This document shows, piece by piece, positions 51,685 through 60,084 of a DNA stretch of 64,000 nucleotides; the stretch's first letter is position 1, and each line of letters starts with the position of its first letter. The notes below the pieces were generated by a model that worked only from the letters and a program-made list of their open reading frames with translations, searched no databases and was not told where the DNA came from. Origin of the DNA: Roseinatronobacter domitianus (lineage in GTDB: Bacteria; Pseudomonadota; Alphaproteobacteria; Rhodobacterales; Rhodobacteraceae); assembly GCF_023336755.1 (NCBI RefSeq), contig NZ_JALZWP010000006.1:1-64000 (forward strand), read 5' to 3'. Made by a program: the position numbers and the translations under genes.

Positions 51685-52047
51685 ATGACACATCCTGTAG
51701 ATCGTCATGTTGGGCAGCAAATGCGGCATCGGCGCTGGATGATTGGCATGACCCAACAACAACTGGCCGATTGCGTGGGCATCCGCTTTCAGCAAATCCA
51801 GAAATACGAAACCGGGGCGAACCGTGTCTCTGCGTCGCGCCTGTGGGACATTGCCGCCGCGATGAATGTGCCTGTCAGCCACTTCTTCGAGGGGCTCGAC
51901 GCGGCCGAGGACAACGCAGACGCCCCAGCCCCCGACCTTATGGGCAGCAAGGAAACGCTGGACCTGCTGCGCACCTATTACGCCATTCCCGAAGCGCAGC
52001 GGCGGCGACTGTTCGATCTGGCGCGCGCCTTGGGCGACGCGGCCTGA
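51685..52047 (+). CDS. XRE-family helix-turn-helix regulator
   Basis: The 120-residue protein has an HTH_3 domain at about 10-66 (MIGMTQQQLADCVGIRFQQIQKYETGANRVSASRLWDIAAAMNVPVSHFFEG), close to short XRE regulators common in Rhodobacterales, and an acidic, disordered middle with a C-terminal helix (ETLDLLRTYYAIPEAQRRRLFDLARAL). Targets unknown. AGAGG upstream of ATG. It is followed by hisN. Confidence 0.9.
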   Translation: MTHPVDRHVGQQMRHRRWMIGMTQQQLADCVGIRFQQIQKYETGANRVSASRLWDIAAAMNVPVSHFFEGLDAAEDNADAPAPDLMGSKETLDLLRTYYAIPEAQRRRLFDLARALGDAA

Positions 52048-52111
52048 ACGGCTTGCATCCCGGCGCCGGGGCGATAGAACCTGTCTCTATGCCGCTTTCG
52101 GGACATTCGCC

Positions 52112-52924
52112 ATGCGCCGCGCCGATCTGACCACAGACGACAGAACAAGCCTGCTTGCCCTCTGCGGCAAGCTGGCCGATGCCGCCGGAACCGAAGCCCT
52201 GCGGCATTTCCGCAAGCCGGAACTGACCACCGACAACAAACTGCACACCGGGTTCGACCCGGTCACACAGGCCGACCGCGCCGCTGAAACCGCGATGCGC
52301 GACATTCTGCAAACGGCACGCCCGGAAGATGCGGTTCTGGGCGAAGAGCACGGCATGAAAAGCGGCACCAGCGGGCTACAATGGGTGCTGGACCCGATCG
52401 ATGGCACCCGCGCCTATATCAGCGGCACCACGACCTGGGGCGTGCTGATCGCAGTATGTGATCTGGATGGCCCATTTCTGGGCGTGATCGACCAACCTTA
52501 TACAGGCGAACGCTTTATCGGCGGGCTTGGGCTGGCACAATTGCGCAGCCCGCATGGAACGACCCCATTGCAGACCCGCGCCGCGCGCGACCTGCACGAT
52601 GCCATCCTGTTTTCCACCTTCCCCGAAATTGGCACCGAAGACGAGCACGCGGCGTTTCAGCGCGTGGCGCAGGCCAGCAAGCTCACCCGCTACGGCATGG
52701 ATTGCTACGCCTATGCGCTGCTGGCGGCGGGGCATATCGACCTTGTTATCGAAGCCGGCTTGAACAGCTACGACATCTGCGCGCCGATTGCGGTTATTCA
52801 GGCTGCAGGCGGGGTTGTCACCGATTGGCAGGGCCGGCCAGCCCATGCGGGCGGACAGGTTCTGGCGGCGGCCAATGCAAAGCTGCATGCAGCCGCTTTG
52901 GCCCTTTTGCAACGCACGGCTTGA
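52112..52924 (+). CDS. hisN: Inositol-monophosphatase family, probable histidinol-phosphatase
   Basis: The 270-residue protein has the Mg-binding motifs of the family: GEEHG (Glu pair), DPIDGTRAYISG, and the C-terminal NSYDICAPIAVIQAAGG. The DPIDGTR variant and C-terminal form are usual in HisN-type histidinol phosphatases of alphaproteobacteria, though other sugar phosphate substrates are possible. The ATG at 52112 starts after the XRE gene. Its stop codon overlaps the -35 of the copA promoter. Confidence 0.82.
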   Translation: MRRADLTTDDRTSLLALCGKLADAAGTEALRHFRKPELTTDNKLHTGFDPVTQADRAAETAMRDILQTARPEDAVLGEEHGMKSGTSGLQWVLDPIDGTRAYISGTTTWGVLIAVCDLDGPFLGVIDQPYTGERFIGGLGLAQLRSPHGTTPLQTRAARDLHDAILFSTFPEIGTEDEHAAFQRVAQASKLTRYGMDCYAYALLAAGHIDLVIEAGLNSYDICAPIAVIQAAGGVVTDWQGRPAHAGGQVLAAANAKLHAAALALLQRTA

Positions 52925-52951
52925 CCTTCCATCTTATGGAAGCCCTATCTG
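52921..52951 (+). promoter_or_regulatory. CueR-type promoter of copA-cueR
   Basis: TTGACC (52921-52926) and TATCTG (52946-52951) are 19 bases apart, the long spacer typical of MerR-family promoters. Between them lies the dyad CTTCCAT-CTT-ATGGAAG, a good match to CueR operators (CTTCC...GGAAG). The -35 begins on the last base before the hisN stop codon. It predicts copper-dependent activation by CueR. Confidence 0.8.
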
Positions 52952-52979
52952 TCTGGCGAACACAGATCAGAGGTGAGTC

Positions 52980-55451
52980 GTGAACAAGCAGATATCCCCC
53001 GATGAGCAGATCACGGAGATGGGGTTTGAGGTTCAGAAATTGAGCTGTGCGGGCTGCGTTGGCCGGGCGGAACGCGCTTTGGCTTCGGTTCCGGGCGTTC
53101 TCTCGGCCCGCGTGAACCTTGCCACGCACCGCGCCGAAGTGTCGGCCCGGCCCGAAACCGGCCTGACCGAGCTGCAAACCGCGCTGCGCCGCGCGGGCTA
53201 TCCGATGCAGGTTCACACCTTGGAATTTGACGTTGGCAACATGAGCTGCGGCAGTTGTATCGCGCGGGTCGAACAGGCGCTTGCCACTCAGCCGGGGGTG
53301 CTGCGCGCCAGTGCCAACTTAAGCACAGGTCGCGTGCAGGCGGATGTGCTGGATGCCGGGGCCGCGCCAGACCTTGCGCGCGCGCTTGGTGCGGCGGGCT
53401 ATCCCGCCAAACCCGTCACCGATACCGACAGCCCGGACCCAAGCGCGCGGCAAGCCGCCGAAGCGCGCGCGCTGTCGCGGCGCGTTATGCTGGCCTTTGT
53501 GCTGACCTTGCCGGTCTTCGTGGTCGAAATGGGCGGGCATCTGGTGCCACCCTTTCATCATTGGCTGCTGCACAGCTTTGGTCAGACCCCGCTCTGGCTG
53601 GGCCAGTTCCTGCTGACCACGGCGGTTTTGCTGGGGCCGGGGCGCGGGTTTTACACCAGTGGCCTGCCAGCGCTGGCACGCGGCGCCCCCGACATGAACA
53701 GTCTTGTCGCCATTGGCACGCTCGCGGCTTGGGGATATTCCACCGTGGCGCTCTTTGCGCCCGGCCTGCTTCCCGACAGCGCGCAGGCGGTCTATTTCGA
53801 GGCCGCTGCCGTCATCGTCACGCTGATTCTGCTGGGCCGCTGGCTGGAAGCGCGGGCGCGGGGGCGCACGGGTGCCGCCATCGCGCGTTTGGTCGGGCTG
53901 CAACCCCGTCATGCCCGCAAGCTGGTGGATGGCGCGGAAACAGAGGTCGCGCTGGATGACATCGTGCAGGGCGACACGCTGCGCCTGCGGCAAGGCGAAC
54001 GGCTTGCGGCGGATGGCGAGTTGCTGTCCGACCACGCCACGCTTGATGAAAGCATGATTACCGGCGAACCCTTGCCCGCCGTCAAGGAACAGGGCGCGCG
54101 GCTGGTGGGCGGCACCGTCAATTCGGGCGACGCGTTCGACATGCGCGTGACCGCGACAGGTGGGCAAACCGTGCTGTCGCAGATCATCCGCATGGTTGAA
54201 CGCGCTCAGGGCGCGAAACTTCCGGTGCAGGCTCTGGTGGACAAGGTCACGCTCTATTTCGTGCCGGTGGTGATGGCAGTGGCGGCGCTGACGGTCGTGA
54301 CATGGCTGGCCTTTGGCGCGGGGCTGAACCTTGCGCTGGTCGCGGGTGTGTCGGTGCTAATCATCGCCTGCCCCTGTGCTATGGGGCTGGCGACACCCAC
54401 ATCCGTTATGGTCGGCACCGGGCGCGCGGCGGAACTGGGGGTGCTGTTTCGCAAGGGCAGCGCGCTGCAAACATTGGAGCGCGTGCGCGTTGTGGCTTTC
54501 GACAAGACCGGCACGCTGACTAAAGGGCGGCCAAGCCTGTCGCGTGTCGTGGCCACGCCGGGCCTGTCAGAAGAGGCAGCACTGGCGCTGGCGACGGCAC
54601 TCGAGCGCGATTCGGACCATCCAATTGCGCATAGTTTGCGCGACGCCGCCGCCGCGCGCGGCCTGACGGTGCCACAGGCAGAGACGATCAAATCCCTGAC
54701 CGGGCTGGGCTTGCGCGGACAGGTTGGGAACCAATCGGTGCTCTTGGGCGCAGCGCGACTGATGCAGGCCGAAAACGTCCCGGTCGACGCGTTGGCCGAG
54801 GCTGCAAGCCAAGCCGCAGACCTGGGCGAAACCCCGTTTTATCTTGCGGTCGATGGTGTGGCGGTGGCGCTGATCTGTGTTGCCGACAAATTGCGTCCGG
54901 GGGCCGCCGATATGATTGCAACGCTGCACCGCAAAGGGCTGACCGTCGCCATGATCTCTGGCGATGCAACCGCCACGGCGCAAGCCGTGGCGCGCGATCT
55001 GGGCATAGACCATGTCGTCGCAGAGGTGATGCCCAAGGACAAGCTCACCGCGCTGCAAGACCTGCGCGCGGCGCATGGTCCGGTCGCCTTTGTGGGCGAT
55101 GGGATCAATGATGCCCCTGCCTTGGCAGAGGCCGATGTTGGCCTTGCCATTGGAAGCGGCACCGATATCGCGGTCGAGGCCGCCGACATCGTCCTTGCCT
55201 CCAGCCAGCCGCGCGCGGTGATTGCGGCGCTGGACGTGTCGGCACAGACCATGCGCAACATTCGCCAGAACCTGTTCTGGGCTTTTGCCTACAATACTGC
55301 GCTGGTTCCGGTGGCCGCAGGGCTGCTCTACCCCGCGACGGGGCTGATGCTGTCGCCCATGCTGGCGGCAGGTGCGATGGCGCTCAGTTCGGTCTTTGTG
55401 TTGTCGAACGCGCTACGCTTGCGGTATATCCGCGTGCAGGAGGTCGCATGA
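52980..55451 (+). CDS. copA: Copper-exporting P1B-type ATPase
   Basis: The 823-residue protein has two N-terminal metal-binding domains (Cys23/26 in SCAGC, Cys90/93 in SCGSC), eight membrane helices, CPC at 464-466 in the transport path, the TGEP loop, the phosphorylation site DKTGT (Asp508), SDHPIAHSL and GDGINDAPAL. CPC plus two HMA domains indicate Cu(I) export. Start is GTG at 52980 with GAGGTGA upstream. Its stop overlaps cueR, so both are one operon under the CueR promoter. Confidence 0.96.
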   Translation: MNKQISPDEQITEMGFEVQKLSCAGCVGRAERALASVPGVLSARVNLATHRAEVSARPETGLTELQTALRRAGYPMQVHTLEFDVGNMSCGSCIARVEQALATQPGVLRASANLSTGRVQADVLDAGAAPDLARALGAAGYPAKPVTDTDSPDPSARQAAEARALSRRVMLAFVLTLPVFVVEMGGHLVPPFHHWLLHSFGQTPLWLGQFLLTTAVLLGPGRGFYTSGLPALARGAPDMNSLVAIGTLAAWGYSTVALFAPGLLPDSAQAVYFEAAAVIVTLILLGRWLEARARGRTGAAIARLVGLQPRHARKLVDGAETEVALDDIVQGDTLRLRQGERLAADGELLSDHATLDESMITGEPLPAVKEQGARLVGGTVNSGDAFDMRVTATGGQTVLSQIIRMVERAQGAKLPVQALVDKVTLYFVPVVMAVAALTVVTWLAFGAGLNLALVAGVSVLIIACPCAMGLATPTSVMVGTGRAAELGVLFRKGSALQTLERVRVVAFDKTGTLTKGRPSLSRVVATPGLSEEAALALATALERDSDHPIAHSLRDAAAARGLTVPQAETIKSLTGLGLRGQVGNQSVLLGAARLMQAENVPVDALAEAASQAADLGETPFYLAVDGVAVALICVADKLRPGAADMIATLHRKGLTVAMISGDATATAQAVARDLGIDHVVAEVMPKDKLTALQDLRAAHGPVAFVGDGINDAPALAEADVGLAIGSGTDIAVEAADIVLASSQPRAVIAALDVSAQTMRNIRQNLFWAFAYNTALVPVAAGLLYPATGLMLSPMLAAGAMALSSVFVLSNALRLRYIRVQEVA

Positions 55452-55834
55452 ATATTTCCGATGCCGGAAAACGCTCTGGCTTGCCGCCCAAAACCATCCG
55501 TTTCTACGAAGAGATCGGGCTTATCACCCCCACGCGCCGCGAGAACGGGTATCGCGACTTTTCCGAGGAAGACCTGCACAAGCTGGCCTTCCTGCGGCGC
55601 TCGCGCGCTTTGGGCTTCTCGACCGAGGAATGCCGGCAGTTGATCGGGCTTTATACCGATAAAAGCCGTGCCAGCGCGGATGTGAAATCGCTGGCCAGCG
55701 CACAGTTGGAACGGATCGATGCACAACTGGCAGAATTACAGGAAATGCGCCGGACACTGGCGCATCTTGTTTCGGCCTGCGCGGGGGACGCGCGGCCCGA
55801 TTGCCCGATTCTGTCCGACCTTGCGCGGGAGTGA
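55448..55834 (+). CDS. cueR: Copper-responsive MerR regulator CueR
   Basis: The 128-residue protein has a MerR HTH (ISDAGKRSGLPPKTIRFYEEIGLITPTRRENGYRDF), a dimerisation helix and a metal loop with Cys111-x7-Cys119 (CAGDARPDC), the spacing that binds Cu(I) in CueR. It overlaps copA by 4 bases (ATGA) and likely activates the promoter at 52921, i.e. it is autoregulated. Confidence 0.93.
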   Translation: MNISDAGKRSGLPPKTIRFYEEIGLITPTRRENGYRDFSEEDLHKLAFLRRSRALGFSTEECRQLIGLYTDKSRASADVKSLASAQLERIDAQLAELQEMRRTLAHLVSACAGDARPDCPILSDLARE

Positions 55835-55838
55835 CCGT

Positions 55839-56087
55839 TCAGGCCGGCACGGTCTTGGCCGCCGGTGTCGGCTTTTTCGCGACACGCGGGCGCCGGTGCA
55901 ACGGCGTCGGCTTGGGCGCCGCGCGGCGCAGGCTTTCGGCTTCGGCAGCAACCGCAGCGGCGCTTTCGCGCGGCATGGTGTTGGCCATGTTGCACAGCAT
56001 GTTCAGATACGCCCGATGCTGCGCCCGAAATACCGTGGCCCAGAACATCGACCCTTTCAGCCAGAATGTCAGCGGATCGCTTGGCAT
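55839..56087 (-). CDS. Small basic protein of unknown function
   Basis: The 82-residue product starts MPSDPLTFWLKGSMFWATVFRAQ and ends in a Pro/Lys/Arg-rich tail (PTPLHRRPRVAKKPTPAAKTV). The first half is amphipathic and could bind a membrane or a granule (phasin-like), the second half looks disordered and nucleic-acid binding. GGAGGG 6 bases upstream supports translation. It ends 4 bases after the convergent cueR stop. No function is assigned. Confidence 0.65.
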   Translation of the reverse strand: MPSDPLTFWLKGSMFWATVFRAQHRAYLNMLCNMANTMPRESAAAVAAEAESLRRAAPKPTPLHRRPRVAKKPTPAAKTVPA

Positions 56088-56386
56088 GTGTCCCTCCAGT
56101 CGTGATGCGCGCGGCGGCGCGCTTCTGATCTTGTGCGGTCAATCTAGCAGCATCCGGCACAGGATACGTTGATCTTGAGCATAGTTTATGCCGAATTTAC
56201 CGCTTTGGCGGCGCAAACATTACCCTGTCCCCAGTTATCCGGGCATTTTCGGCGCTGTCAAAGCGAACCGACTTCACGGCGGCTCACAAAATCGCAAGTG
56301 CTTAGGGTTTTGGCAATCGTTCAGGGCCGCCTTGCCTTGAGCCGCGCAAACAGCCATGTGTTTTGCAGGCAAGACAGGGGCACCCA
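56088..56386. other. Intergenic region between two divergent small genes
   Basis: This 299-bp gap separates the small basic protein gene from the DUF1499 gene. I saw no clear promoter pair, hairpin or RNA gene in it. It must hold promoters for both directions. Confidence 0.4.
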
Positions 56387-56836
56387 ATGTTGAAACTGAT
56401 CCTGATCCTTCTGGGAATGATCGTGGTAGCCGGGGCGCTCTGGGTCCGCATCGCCCCCAGTGACCCGGCACGCTGGCATCTGGACCCGCGCAGAGAAGCG
56501 CGGCCTGCCACGCCCAATTTTCACCTGCTGCGGATGGGCGACGGTGATGCCCCTGCCCCGATCTACGACATGCCGCCGCAGCGTTTGGCAGAGACGTTCC
56601 ACGACATTGCCACCGCCGATGGCGCGACCCTGATCGCGGGCCGCGTGTCGGATGGGCATATGACCTACCTGACACGGTCGCGCCTTATGGGCTTTCCCGA
56701 CTATACAACCGTGCTGATCGAACCGGCGGGCGACGGGTCCATGCTGACCGGCTTTGCCCGCGCCCGTTTTGGCCATTCCGACATGGGCGCAAACCGCGCG
56801 CGGCTGGAGCGATGGGTGGCCGCCCTTACCGACTAA
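56387..56836 (+). CDS. DUF1499 protein
   Basis: The 149-residue protein has an N-terminal membrane anchor (LILILLGMIVVAGALWV) and then a DUF1499-type domain (LAETFHDIATADGATLIAGRVSDGHMTYLTRSRLMGFPDYTTVLIEPA, RFGHSDMGANRARLERWV). The family is conserved in proteobacteria and plants, function unknown. The ATG at 56387 follows AGGGG. Its end overlaps the convergent SH3 protein gene by 11 bases. Confidence 0.85.
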   Translation: MLKLILILLGMIVVAGALWVRIAPSDPARWHLDPRREARPATPNFHLLRMGDGDAPAPIYDMPPQRLAETFHDIATADGATLIAGRVSDGHMTYLTRSRLMGFPDYTTVLIEPAGDGSMLTGFARARFGHSDMGANRARLERWVAALTD

Positions 56837-57437
56837 GGCTGCAACACCCGTTCAGCATGGGGCTGTCCGGTCCCAGCATGACGCTGATCGACAGGCCGAA
56901 TACGCGGTCGCTCATGCCATCTGTGCAAGTGGCGGGGTACATAAACCCCACACCCGGCCCATCCAACCCTGCAAACCGGATCATGCGGCGCAGGTCGTCA
57001 GCAAGGCGGCTATCCTGCGCAATCGAGATCGGCAGGTCGCGCGCCGGGCCGTCCGGAGTTTGATAGCGCAAGGCGCCACCGGTATTGGCCAGCGACCAGA
57101 ACGGTTCGGTGCCATAACAACCCAGCCCGTCGGGCAGATTGTAATGGTCTATCCTCACACCACGGGCCGCCAGATAGCGCATTGAAACCCATCCCGCGCG
57201 CTCGTCCGCATTGACCTGACCCCATGTTCCGGCTGGATTGCGCGCCACGACCTCTATGCCGCGCGCATCGCGGTCGAGTGCGCCGATAATGTCGGACGCG
57301 GCAGCGGGCGCAGCGCGAATATTCAGCCTATCCCCGGCCGCTACTCCCGTCACATCGTAAAGCTGCGGCAACGGGTCTGCACGCGCGACAAGCACAGAGA
57401 AGCCGAGCATAATCAGACCGGCATAGAGCGCACGCAT
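56826..57437 (-). CDS. Exported SH3-like domain protein
   Basis: The 203-residue protein has a signal peptide (about 1-19, ending VARA), a bacterial SH3 domain (about 25-80, DRLNIRAAPAAASDIIGAL, GWVSMRYL), and a C-terminal domain with CYGTEPFWSLA and CTDGMSD of the COG3650 type. SH3 domains bind peptidoglycan or proteins; the second domain's role is unknown. Start at 57437 has GAGGAAGG upstream. Confidence 0.8.
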   Translation of the reverse strand: MRALYAGLIMLGFSVLVARADPLPQLYDVTGVAAGDRLNIRAAPAAASDIIGALDRDARGIEVVARNPAGTWGQVNADERAGWVSMRYLAARGVRIDHYNLPDGLGCYGTEPFWSLANTGGALRYQTPDGPARDLPISIAQDSRLADDLRRMIRFAGLDGPGVGFMYPATCTDGMSDRVFGLSISVMLGPDSPMLNGCCSLSR

Positions 57438-57471
57438 GTGGCCTTCCTCTCTTGCAAATAATCGGAACCGG

Positions 57472-57948
57472 TCAGGCCTGCATTTGCTCAACCGGGATCT
57501 CGGTGGTAAATTTGATCTCTTCCATCGACAGAAGTGCCGTCACGTTGAAAATGCTGACATCTGCGATCAGCGATTGGTAAAACCTGTCATAGGCGCGCGC
57601 ATTGGCGACTTTGACCTTCAGGATATAGTCGATATCGCCCGCAAGCCTGTGCGCCTCCATCACCTCGGGCCGGGCGCGCACGGCGTCCAGAAACGCCGCT
57701 TGCCACGCGGCCTCGTGGGATGAGGTGCGCACCAGCACGAAAAAGCACGCTTCCAGCCCCAGCGCGTATTCGTCCAGCAACACGGTGTAATTGCGGATCA
57801 CGCCTGCCGCCCGCAATTTGCGAATGCGGTTCCAGACCGGGGTTTTGCTGGACCCGGTCTTGCGCGCAATCTCATCGAGGGACTGGCTGGCATCGCGTTG
57901 CAGTTCCGCCAGTATGCGCCGATCCAGATCGTCCAATTCCGCCGACAT
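57472..57948 (-). CDS. Lrp/AsnC family transcriptional regulator
   Basis: The 158-residue protein has an HTH (DDLDRRILAELQRDASQSLDEIARKTGSSKTPVWNRIRKLRAAGVI) and an AsnC ligand-binding domain (EVMEAHRLAGDIDYILKVKVANARAYDRFYQ). It probably responds to an amino acid. It is divergent from fpr, with a 211-bp gap that holds an FNR-type box; whether it controls fpr is unknown. Confidence 0.92.
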   Translation of the reverse strand: MSAELDDLDRRILAELQRDASQSLDEIARKTGSSKTPVWNRIRKLRAAGVIRNYTVLLDEYALGLEACFFVLVRTSSHEAAWQAAFLDAVRARPEVMEAHRLAGDIDYILKVKVANARAYDRFYQSLIADVSIFNVTALLSMEEIKFTTEIPVEQMQA

Positions 57949-58072
57949 GAGGGGTTCTCCTTCGTATGTTGGCGAACATTATTCCATTTTTTCGGATTTT
58001 GAAAGGAACTTGCGGAACAAATTCCCACAGACATCAACGGCATTGTCCTTATCGCGCGCGCCTCTCTTGATC

Positions 58073-58115
58073 TTGACCTGCATCAAGGCTTAGTGACCAC
58101 GCAAATCCGTATGAC
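58073..58115 (+). promoter_or_regulatory. FNR-type box and -10 element before fpr
   Basis: TTGAC-CTGC-ATCAA (58073-58086) matches the FNR/FnrL consensus TTGAY-N4-RTCAA. TATGAC at 58110-58115 fits a -10; a start near 58121 would put the box centre at about -41.5, the class II activating position. Predicts oxygen-dependent control of fpr. Confidence 0.6.
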
Positions 58116-58159
58116 GACCCAGAGTTTTTACCATAAGCGCCCCCAAGAGAGTTGCCGCC

Positions 58160-58966
58160 ATGACCGACCAGTCCCCCGTTGCCAAGGCAACCCCAACCCT
58201 GCCCGATGCGCAGACCGTCACGTCGGTCACGCATTACACCGACCGGCTCTTTGCCTTTCGCTGCACACGGCCGCAATCGCTGCGATTCCGGTCGGGCGAA
58301 TTTGTAATGATCGGGCTGATCGGGGATAATGGCAAACCGCTGCTGCGGGCCTATTCCATTGCCTCGCCGTCATGGGACGAGGAGCTGGAATTTTATTCCA
58401 TCAAGGTGCCTGACGGCCCGCTGACCTCTCGCCTGCAACATATTCAGCCGGGAGAGCAGATTATCCTGCGCCCCAAACCTGTTGGCACGCTGGTAATCGA
58501 CGCGCTTTTGCCAGGCAAGCGGCTGTGGATGCTGGCCACCGGCACCGGCATTGCGCCCTTTGCGTCGCTGCTGCGCGACCCAGAGACATGGGAGAAATTC
58601 GAACAGGTCATCGTCATGCATACCTGCCGCGAGGCGGACGAACTGACCTATGGCCGCGACCTGATCGAAGCCCTGCCCGACGATCCGTTAATCGGCGAAC
58701 TGGTCGCGGGCAAGCTGCACTACTACCCCACCACCACACGCGAAAAGAGCGCGCATATGGGGCGGATCACAGACAATATCGCCTCTGGACAAGTGTTTTC
58801 CGATCTTGGCATCGCTCCGATGGACCCTGCGAATGACCGCGCCATGGTCTGCGGGTCATTGGCGTTCAACCTCGACATCAAGGCCGTGCTCGAAACGGCC
58901 GGGCTGTCCGAAGGTGCCAATAGCGCACCCGCCGAATATGTCGTCGAAAAGGCATTCGTGGATTGA
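58160..58966 (+). CDS. fpr: Ferredoxin/flavodoxin-NADP reductase
   Basis: The 268-residue protein has an FAD-binding barrel with RAYSIAS, GPLTSRLQ and an NADP domain with LATGTGIAPFASLLRDPETWEKF, ending VEKAFVD as in Rhodobacter capsulatus FPR (272 residues). It exchanges electrons between NADPH and ferredoxin or flavodoxin and supports oxidative stress defence and nitrogenase electron flow. Start at 58160 is clear. The upstream FNR-type box suggests redox control. Confidence 0.94.
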   Translation: MTDQSPVAKATPTLPDAQTVTSVTHYTDRLFAFRCTRPQSLRFRSGEFVMIGLIGDNGKPLLRAYSIASPSWDEELEFYSIKVPDGPLTSRLQHIQPGEQIILRPKPVGTLVIDALLPGKRLWMLATGTGIAPFASLLRDPETWEKFEQVIVMHTCREADELTYGRDLIEALPDDPLIGELVAGKLHYYPTTTREKSAHMGRITDNIASGQVFSDLGIAPMDPANDRAMVCGSLAFNLDIKAVLETAGLSEGANSAPAEYVVEKAFVD

Positions 58967-59178
58967 GCCTGTGCTCTCACACCGTTTAACGCTTGCCGTC
59001 CGGGGCATAATCCCGGACGGGTCCACCTTGCTTTACAAAGCCACGCAAGGGCTGCGCTTGGCGTATGTGGATCAACCCGGATCGGCACCGCACCATCTTG
59101 CGCGGCGGCAAAGCGCGCCTTAGCCCATCCAGCGGTCAGTGCCGCGCGGCAAAAGGCATCTGGCCGGAAGCGCGCCGC

Positions 59179-59955
59179 CTACCCCCAGCCGACCCGCACG
59201 TCCTGAAACATCACACTCGCCATCCCCGCCGTTTCCATAAACGCCACGTCGCTTGCATCACGTCCGGCGGCGATCACCACGAATGTATCGGGCGTGCTCA
59301 TCCCCGTCGGGTCCACAAGCTGCCAACCGCCGTCCAGCCAGACCTCGGCGCAAGCGTGGAAATCGGGGGGCGTCACACCGGGGCTGTAGCCCGACACATA
59401 GCGCGCCGGCACCCCGCCCGCGCGCGCAAACGCGCAGAGCAAATGCGCATAGTCACGGCACACACCTTGCCGCGTTACGAACGTATCAAGCGCATTGGTT
59501 CCCGCATCTGACGCACCGGGCACATAGCGCAAGCTGCGCGCCACCCAGTCCCGCATCGCGGCGATCATCGCGCCCCCTTGCAGATGCCCGAATTCCGTCT
59601 GCACGAAAGGCTCGAAACGATCTGACGGACAAAACACCGAAGGCCGCAGCCACGCCAGCACATCCGTGGGCAAAGCATGCATTTGCTCGGCGGCCAGACT
59701 TGTCAGCGGCGGCGCAGGCCGGTCAATGGCGACACGCGCGGAATATTGCGCCATCAATTGCGCGCCCTCTGACATGACCCAGACACGCTGCCCCGCCGAC
59801 CCGGCTTGGTCCAGCCAATGCAGGCGCGCAGACTGCGCCTGAAACGCCGTGCTCAGGATGGTTTGCGTGTCGGATGGCAGAACCGCAACCGTCAGCAAAA
59901 CCGGATCACCCGGTTCCAAGGTATATTGCATGGTCACGTCAATTGTCAGGATCAT
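59179..59955 (-). CDS. Transglutaminase-like cysteine protease family protein
   Basis: The 258-residue protein has an N-terminal bundle and a transglutaminase core with catalytic Cys166 (TRQGVCRDYAH), His200 (FHACAEVWL) and Asp215 (VDPTG). No signal peptide. Members may be proteases or amide-bond enzymes for peptides; substrate unknown. It is divergent from the AMP-ligase gene. Confidence 0.88.
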   Translation of the reverse strand: MILTIDVTMQYTLEPGDPVLLTVAVLPSDTQTILSTAFQAQSARLHWLDQAGSAGQRVWVMSEGAQLMAQYSARVAIDRPAPPLTSLAAEQMHALPTDVLAWLRPSVFCPSDRFEPFVQTEFGHLQGGAMIAAMRDWVARSLRYVPGASDAGTNALDTFVTRQGVCRDYAHLLCAFARAGGVPARYVSGYSPGVTPPDFHACAEVWLDGGWQLVDPTGMSTPDTFVVIAAGRDASDVAFMETAGMASVMFQDVRVGWG

Positions 59956-60084
59956 GCACAGCGCCTTTCATATACGGACCGGGATTGCTCCGCATGATGC
60001 GCCCCTTGCCTGTTCAGGTGGCCTGCGTCAACGCTTGTGCGCGCGGCGCTTGCATCTTTCACTGCGGCGCGCCTATGTCATGGC

